From: Ficedula albicollis
Lineage: Eukaryota > Chordata > Aves > Passeriformes > Muscicapidae
Assembly (NCBI RefSeq): GCF_000247815.1
Contig: NC_021678.1
Span: forward strand, 30,105,749 to 30,169,748
Length of the DNA stretch: 64,000 nt
Reading direction: 5' to 3'
Part shown: piece after piece, positions 51,501-60,500 of the stretch
How the letters are laid out: the number at the start of each line of letters is the position of its first letter
Position numbering within the stretch: the stretch's first letter is position 1
Made by a program: the position numbers and the translations under genes
Notes under the pieces: generated by a model
Databases searched by the model: none
What the model was told of the DNA's origin: nothing
Seen by the model: only the letters and a program-made list of their open reading frames with translations

Positions 51501-54500
51501 CAGGAATAGAATTTTGCATCTCGCATCTGGCTATTAGTTTTTTGCCACTTTCAAACTATTTCACAGCTCCACAAGATTATACAGAAACATATAAGGATCA
51601 TGCATACAATCTCAAGTTTTAAATTAACAAATAGATAAACAGGTGAATAAATAGATCAGAAAAAAACAGCATCACCATAATTCTCCTCACCTTAGAAGCC
51701 AAAGCCTCAGCACTTTCACGGCATGTCTTCTCAATTTCAAGATGGTTCTGAATACAGTTCACTTCCTCAATAACCATGTGAGAAACTAAGGGAAGAGTTC
51801 AAAAATTAGTCAGTATTTTCCTGAGATTGACACATGCCTCCCATGATCAGAAATAGCTTATCTTCTTTTGCTAACTTTCATTGTAAGCATTTCAAAAACA
51901 GGGAAGTACATACTCAGACAATCTCCATATAGGAGCTGTTCTGAGCATTGAATATTTGGGTTGTTCCTTTAAGCAATTCTCTCAAGCCATATTTGCAGCA
52001 TCAGAGGGGAAACTGTAGAACTGAGCATCAACTTATGAAGCAGAAGACCAGCAGGAGCCTCCTTGACCATCCTCATTCATCATCTTTATTTCACTAACAC
52101 TTGAAGAATCAGAATGACACCTTTAGGATAATCCCTTAAGATTGCCACCATGACATTTTTAGAAGACTGGAGCCTCTGTTTTTCCAAACAGCAAGATTAA
52201 CTCAGATGTATTACGAAGTTTCTTCTCTTTTTCTGGTCTGTTTCTTATCTCTATGCTCGAGCAGGCCCTAAAACGAGCACCATGGTCTCACCTACCTTCA
52301 CTGTTCACAACACAGATTCCAACACACTCACAAAATCTTCCCTGAGACCAGGGCCAAGACTGCAGCTGGAATGCACAGCTGTACATCTGATAGCACAGCT
52401 GGAGGAGCAAGAGACACATCTGTTCTCTGCACTTAGAGAATCCCTACTACAACTGTGGGTACACATCTCTCTGTCAAACACAGGCAAAAGAGTGACCAGG
52501 AAGTTCTGGAACAAATCTTGGTTTGTAACATAGGAGACCAGTGTGAATGAGAAAGAATTTAAAAGTATAGATACATTCTGGCTTGCAATTCCACTCAGTT
52601 TCCAGCAGTGCACCTGCACTTTAGTAGTGTTCCAAGTCTAAGGGACAGGTTTAAGGTTGCAAAGGGGAGCGAAGCAGAAAACCCAAAAATGGTTTTCCAT
52701 TTCTCAGGCTTATTGATGCAATTCTCCCTTGGCTCCTGGCACCCTCATCCAATCCCAAACAGCAGCCTGGACCCTAATTCTGCAAGTCATTGCATTGCAC
52801 AAATTCCTTCTCAGTCCAGTCAGGATTTCAATGCAGACAGGAACTACTTGCAGGTGAACAACACTTTGGAGCAGGAACAGGGCTGGAAAATCCAGTGTAA
52901 ATACAGAGGATTTTTTTTCTAGCATTTCCTCTCCTTTTCATCAAGATAAGCTTTAAAACCTAGGATTTTATACCACTGGGTAGAAAATCCTCCTTGCCCT
53001 CTTCCAAGAGTTTTGACCAAAGACTGAAGAGAGATTTAACCCCTGTTTGATACACAGAGATCATCTTAGTGGCTACAAAACAAGACTTCATGATAGGAAA
53101 AAGAAGGCCATTAAAAATGTTATTTATGCAGCTTTATACTCAATATCAACTGAAGTTTTCATTATTAAAGTATTGTTGTTACCAGAGTGAACCAGCAACA
53201 CACTGGTTTGCTGAATAGCTGCACGAAAGACACAAAATCTACAGAAAAGAAAAGGCTGGGCAGTGTACAGGTAAATCTTGGTCTAAAAACTATATTCACA
53301 TGAAGTCTTCTACCAGCAGAGCAACTAGACCTCTTTCTTTGATTGTCTTTTTATTTCCATTTGTCCTGACTATGGAGAAGTTATCTGCTCCAAGTGTGCC
53401 ATACCAGCTGCTACATTTAATTTGAGAAACGAAAAGTCTCAGGTAGTACATCTTCCTATTTCTTCTGTTTTTATTCTACTGAGCCCTGGGAGCTTTGAGC
53501 AGTGAGATGCTTTGGGCTGGATGAGGGAGCAGTGGAGATACAGAGCTGCTCCCATTTCACAGACAGGAATCTAAGGGCCTCAAGCAAGGCTAAAGTTAGG
53601 AAACAAGGATCGGGCTCTCATAGCAGAACTAGGGATTACTCTTGGTTCATTTAAACTTAATTAACCTGCAATTATGATTAACTCAGGGGAAAAAAGTCTT
53701 TCCAAATTAAATACAAAAAATATATTATTTCCTAAGTCTGTCCAAAGTTCTTATTATGTTAATATTAATATTCATAAAGAAGCACTAAGTGGCCTGAAAC
53801 ATCTCTAACCTTGACAGTTTTTTTCAGGGGTAATAATAATCCGCAGCAAATGCAGGCCAACCAAAAACCACTTAACTAATTAGTAGTTGCAGTCACCGAG
53901 AAAACATGAATCAACACTGTTATTACAAGTGGCACATTTGAGTGGCATCTAATTATGACTTGATGAGCACGATACTTGCATTATCAACATTACTACTGCA
54001 TCCCATCAGGGACTAAAAGCCGCTGATGGCATTGACTGCGAGAAACTCCCCCTCAATGGTACTGCAGCACCCAACAATCTCCTTGGCAGGGGCACCCTCA
54101 CTAAATGACATGTTAAGCATAATTACTGATAGACATTGTAAATAAACAGGATTGGAAGTGAAAATTGTACCAAGTGCATAAGACACAATCTGACACATTG
54201 GAAGTGGCAGCCTTAATTGAGAGTTTCTTTGACTGCTCAAGATCATTTCAACTGCATTTCTCGGAGGACAGTGATTATAACTGTGGAGACAGACGGCATA
54301 ATGGTATCAGCACTGCTGACAGAGCAGTGAATTAAATTGTATCTGCTGTTGTGTGAAAGCCTTGATGAGAGGTACAGATCCTTAGTGGTCTTATCATTAT
54401 AACACAATGGTCATGTTGTCATCAACCTTGCTGGCTCCAATTGAAAAGAAATGATTGTGTGTTGAAGCTTTCCCCCCCACCACCACCTTCTATCTCTTGT

Positions 54501-57500
54501 GCTCAATAGAACCAATTTTCAGAGAGCTATGAAATCACGCAATAGGGCCTAAAATGCAGCTGCTTGGCATACAAACGGGGCCCCATTAAACTGGAATCAC
54601 ACACAATATGTGTTTATGCCAGGAGAACAAATAGAAGCTGAGTACAGGCCAAGTTTATTCACAGACACAAAGCCAATGTAGCTCTTCATCAATATAATTG
54701 CCTTTTATATTGTCGTTTAAATAATGGGCTCTATTATTGCTTTAAAATCCTAATATTCCTGGCATTTTATCACTATGTTTACAAGGTATGTCCTTTAAAA
54801 ATGTGAAAGGAAGATAAAAGAAACCTATAAAATCTTACAACATCAAATATTACCTCAAATTTTAAGTCTTAACTACTTGACATTTTCTGCCACACTCCAG
54901 TATTCCTCATATCATAACAAAAACAAAACAGGCAGCCGTTTTTCCAGGGAAATTACACTTCTTAGAGAACATTCTTGCTTCACAGAACCGTTACCTAAGA
55001 TCATTCAAGGCAGTAGACAATTCCTGTTGATTTCAGATTATTTTCCATAATTGTATCACACAAACTATTATAAAACAGAAGTGAGAAAATTCCTCTATTA
55101 ACACAGTCACACAAAAGTACAGACCATGTGATTTCCTTCTCCTGCATTAACTTCATCCACATTTCTGATGCTTCACCGTGCAGTTCACTGTACTGGCACA
55201 AACCAGACATAACAGACCACAATCCCATTGTAATTGTCTCTTCTAAGGAGCTATTCCACTAGGATACTTCCACTCCCATTAGATGTGCTTTGTTGCTTCC
55301 AGACACCACACGGTTTCAATAGAACCATTACCATAAAAGTGTAAAACTGAATATTGACGTTCTCACAGTCCAGATGAGATAGAACTTGTTCTAAAAATTA
55401 CCATGGGAGAGCAGTTCATCCTAAAAACCTTTCCTGGTGTGTCTATGCTTAAAGTAGTATTACTCCTTCATGAAAAAAAATTGCCATTATTATTACTTTT
55501 ATTGTTGCTATTATTATTATTAAGAATCTCAGCAACATCATCAAATCCTACTCACTTCAAGCATGCATCATTCCAAAAGTCACTTGGAGAATCCAGGTGA
55601 GATAGAGCCACATTTGAACCACTGTATTTTCACCACTTTGCACCTTGACAATGACTATCTGTGCCAAAGAGTACAAATGCTGTAACAGCATTTATTCTGA
55701 CTGTGGGCAAAGTCTCACTGGATTAGTTCCTTAAAATCAGCTTTCAAGGAGAAACAGCAAGTGGACCTGAATCTCAGCATTCTTAACATTGCTGTAGAGT
55801 GTGCAGAACTATTTTCATAATGGTCTACATCAAGAAAATCCCACTGACATTATCAGCTTACTTTTCTGAAACTCCTCCAGCTTTTTGACAGCCTCATCTC
55901 GTTCTTGCTTGATTTTGTCACACTGTAAGAGAAAAGAAAATTGAAATGAAACACTGATCCCAGTTATTTAATTAGCAGTCAGTCACAACATGCAAAATCA
56001 ACCAAGATCAACTGCAGCACAATAATGTACAGAAGCCTATCAAAGCATTTCTTTTTCCTTTCAGCCATGTAAGATCAATGGAAATTATGCATAAAAAATT
56101 CATTACTCAGAGTATTTCCTAGCCAAACTGGCATGCTGTACTTGATTCAGGTTCTGATTCAGAGCTACTCAGAAAATATTTTAAAGAGAAACATTATCCA
56201 AAACTGATATAAACAGTTATCCATGTTACACCAACAGCAGAAGCAATACTTTGCATGTCAAAAATAGGCTTTAAGTCTAGTTTCTTTAACACAAATAGAC
56301 TCAGAAAAGAGGCCTACATTTCTACATCCATCATGTGCAAGGAAAATCTCAAAGGCAATCATCAGGGACATGCTGTTTAATTTCATTACATCATGAGCAA
56401 AGTCTCAGCTTTTTAGAGAAAGGCATTCATTTTCATGCTTTAAGGAGTTCCCACCATCCCAGTTCTATTAATTTTGTGGTTATTGCTAACACTACGTAGG
56501 CCTGGAATTACTGATCTTATGATGGAAGGGTTTCTTCAAAAAGAAAGAATAAAACAGATGTTAAATAGAGTTCTCTGAGAAAACCCATTCTGTAAGTGAA
56601 TGAAAGAACTCAAATGAGTAAAATTCACAAGAGACACAGTCAGTGATTAAACACAGTGTGAAGAACACATGACCCAGGGGAAGTATGACTGGCACACAAG
56701 GTGCCTTACACACACATCCTTCCTCACATGCGACTGGGCATGTTCACAGCAATAAATCAACCTAAGACCATGAGTTAACTTCTGGAAGAGATCTGTGTGA
56801 CTGAGCTCCTTACAGTGCAACTCCAATTACAAGGATGCTGGCCACTGGAACAAAACTGGGTTTAAAAAAAACAAAAAAACAAAAAAACCCTGAAATGATT
56901 TTGCTCGATTTTGAGTTTTTCCACATGAGGAGCCACTTTGAGTTAGCTGGGAAAGGAGCCTGCTGTTAAGCAACAAGAAGAGGGAGAGTCTGATTCAAAG
57001 GCAGTCAAATTCAAGAGAACTCTTCTTCTATCAGCTACAGAGGACATTGGATGAGACCCAAAGAAGGATCTGCTCTCAGGCAAGGCGAGGATGCCACTGG
57101 TGTTGGCTCAGGGGAAGCTGATCTGTGGAACCAAAAGGAGCTGCATTCAACAAGCAATCTCTGTTCTCATGGCACTGGGGTGATGAGGTTTCAAGGGACA
57201 GGGGCTGAGTAGGGGGATAGGTCAGTCAGCTGCTGTAAGGACTGTGAAACAAGGCAGAGCTGCAGAAGGAGCAGAGATGTGCTGAGCAAGCAGCACCAGA
57301 CGAGGACTCACCATTCCCTGGGGCCCTGTTAACAAAGAACCTGTTAGGAGAATCTTGCAGAGGAGAGGTGGGGAAGGGAAATCTGTACATGAATCCTGCT
57401 GCTTGCTGCCCTCCCTCTGTTTCCTCAGCAAAAAATTGTGTTACCTTTGTGGCAGAAGTGCAGTCGAAGAACAGAAGGCAGTGAGAGATGCAGAAGGTGT

Positions 57501-60500
57501 TTCTGGCTGTTCTGCAGAGCACAGTTCTGCCACAGAAGGGGAACTGGTGTGAGCTGCTGCCTCCTCGGATTTGCCAAGAAAGACACTGGAGCCACACTGA
57601 CATACTTCACCCACGGATTTTTCTGCACACTGCAAGCTTTCAGCCCACTGCACATTAAGTGAGCAAATGCCTTTAAGTGCTCAGTTTAAAAACCAGGAAG
57701 ACTAATATTTGAAGGATCTCATCTGTTGCTTGTGGAAGCCAACAACTTTCCTACTGATGGAAACCTTGATGTAGAGAACACAACGCACTCCCTTATCCCA
57801 ACAACAGGAAAAACTCCTTTTAAAATCCTCCAGGCAGCAGGCTGTAAGGCAAAGCAGCTTTCCCTGTGCAGTGAAAGGAGAAGTTAAATGACCTATTCCA
57901 CTTCACCTCGAGTGCTATTTGCAGAGAGAGCTCCATTTGGACCACAGCAATCTGACTATTCTCCTCATAACTGCCACATTTCTCTGCACAATCAGGGTCT
58001 CCAGGCTTGGGTCTCTGCAGAGCAATTCCTGCTCCCAGTTGCAGTTTTCTCAATACCTTCCTTTTGCTGCTACTGTGCTTCAGAATGAAAGAGGAGGAAG
58101 AAAAGGAGAGCGAGAGATTGCTGCCCTTGCTGAAATGATCAATGGAAAGCACTTTGCCTTCTGTCTTGCAATCAGAGCCATGCAAGCAGAGCTGTTACAG
58201 GTCCTTCCAAAAAATACCCTAGTTTATTTTCTAAGAATTAGAAAAATATGAGATTTTCTTTAAATACTTAAACTGTTTCAAATTTAAAATTTACACAAAA
58301 ATAAAAAGCCTATAAACTATGTTTCATAATAAAAATACTGTCACCCTTTAAAATAAATTGACCTTACCTTTAAAACTGAAAAGTTTAAAAATCAATATTT
58401 AGACATATGAGCTGCTCATAAAACACTCCACAGAAGTCTTAAAAGTTCATAAGCATCTCACTTTTCGAAAAAGCAATTTGAGGCATACACAATAGAATTA
58501 TTAATAGACAAAAGCATCCCTATTCCTAAATATTACAAGGCTAATAGCATAACATTACTATAAAATCTACTGTTTGCTTTCCACATTCAAGCACATGCAA
58601 CTGCTGAGGAGAAACCGTTTCCAAGTATTTACTAAGCTTTCCCTTTCCAGTGTTAAGGGATAGCTCCAAACTGAAGTGTACCCTTGAATAAAAATTAAAA
58701 AGTTTGTAGCTCCTGGATTATCAGTCAATTTTCTAACTTAATTAAGAGGTCCAGCTTCTCTGCAAAATAAAATCACCATTCATTCTATTTTATTTAATAT
58801 ATCTAGTATTATTAGTAGTAATCTAATATTTATACCACCATTATCTCACTTATAAAAACCCCAACAACTTAAACAGACAATACTGCAGTCCTCAACTGGT
58901 TACAGGAGTCAGTGGTAATCTCCTAGCAGTAAAAATACACTGCATCTGTATTTTTAGAAATTAGCAGTCCAGTTGCCAAAATTAATTTTGTGAGTAACTC
59001 CATATATCTTCACTTTGCGGTGCAAGTTCAGAAGATTTGTCGATCCCTCTCTTTTCAGATTTTGGCCTTCTAGGTACCCAATACATAAGGCAATACTTTA
59101 ATTTCTAGTTTCTTATCTATTCTCTACTAACAGGCTTTTTTGCCAACTATTTTGCCAACATAAGCTCCTACAGACTTCAGTAAAAGGCCTTCAAAGGGCA
59201 AAAACAACAGGGAGATTGTTCAGTCCAGATATTAAGATGCAAGAAGTTCACGTAGTAGTCATATAGTCAATTAAACCATTGCTAAGCAACACAAGACCCA
59301 ATTCTTTCCCACTTACACAGACTGTGAAATGCATGCAGATTTAATGCTTGTTCTAAAATTGTGATTTTGGTGCAGTGCTCAAAAGTATCCAATGACATTT
59401 GCAATACTCTACTTAGAGAAACAATGACCATGTTATCAAGGCAGAATTCCTTCCCTGTTCTCATTTGGTGACAAAACATATAATCCACTCCATCCACTGC
59501 TTTAACAGAGCAAGCACCATGAATGATGTATCAGGGATACAGTATTACACCTACTGTTTTGGATAGCTGTCGTGCTTTTTTTTTTCCCTACTGGCAGCAT
59601 GACAAAACACTGTCAAAACCAGCGTTCAGAGTCATTTCTGTCTGATTAGCAAGTAGTCAAATATTTATTCATGATCTGACTCTGAATATGTCAGAACTGC
59701 ATATTAAGTTACCCATATTTGCGTGCAGCTGAACATTAGTTATCCATTTTTGGGGGGCTGGTATGAATGTTTTGCTGGCTACATCAATAAAAAAAGGTGA
59801 CCTAAGAGATGTAATCTGCCAATGTAATTTCGGCTCTGCTGTTTCTAAAAGTACTTAAAAACACTAACAAAAAATGTCTGGGGAAATGTTGTCAGAGACT
59901 CCACCAGTGGTCTCCAAATTGGCAGTTTTGCAAGGCAGTGAGGAAGAGACACTGTGGATCAAAGATCCTCTATTTTGCTCCTAAATTTTCATGGTTATTA
60001 GCATCCCTTTAAAGCAGCAGTGCTTTGAACAAAGTAACCCATGTAAAAGTCAATCTACTTCCTAATTTCAAGAAAAAATATGGAACAAAGAGCATAAATT
60101 TTCAAAAATATAAATTATATCTTAAGTCAGCTGCCCGTTATCCACTACGTTCTGTGTGTCTAATGGAAACTAGGACAATTTCCACATGCAGAGCTCATAT
60201 TTCAGAGCCACACAAGTACAGGAGTGACATAGAGAAGTATTCCAAGTGTGCCAAAAGCACATACACAAAGAGTGCTATTTAATTCTTCTAGGGCACTTTC
60301 CACACACGGTCTGCAAGTCACCTGCTAAAAAAATTAACTTCTCATTCTCCTGTCGACGCAATTATGTGACCACAATTGATATTGAGGAAGCCATTTGCTG
60401 ACATTTACAGTGACAGACAGTGGCAGATACTGGAACAGAAGTCACCCACAACTTCCCCAGAAGCGAGAAAGGCAGAGAAAGTCTGTGCTACATTTCTCCA

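Larger units (their letters stand above)
51786..55861. other. SHTN1 intron between coding exons 3 and 4
   Basis: 4.1 kb. It contains the best conserved-element candidate (53810-54780), a weak SINE-like segment (53551-53617) and an ATT-rich simple repeat (55484-55522). Confidence 0.5.

Noticed and set aside
57222..58251. Cluster of overlapping open frames on both strands
   Set aside because: No frame resembles a protein, and several conflicting frames span the same GC-moderate intron sequence.
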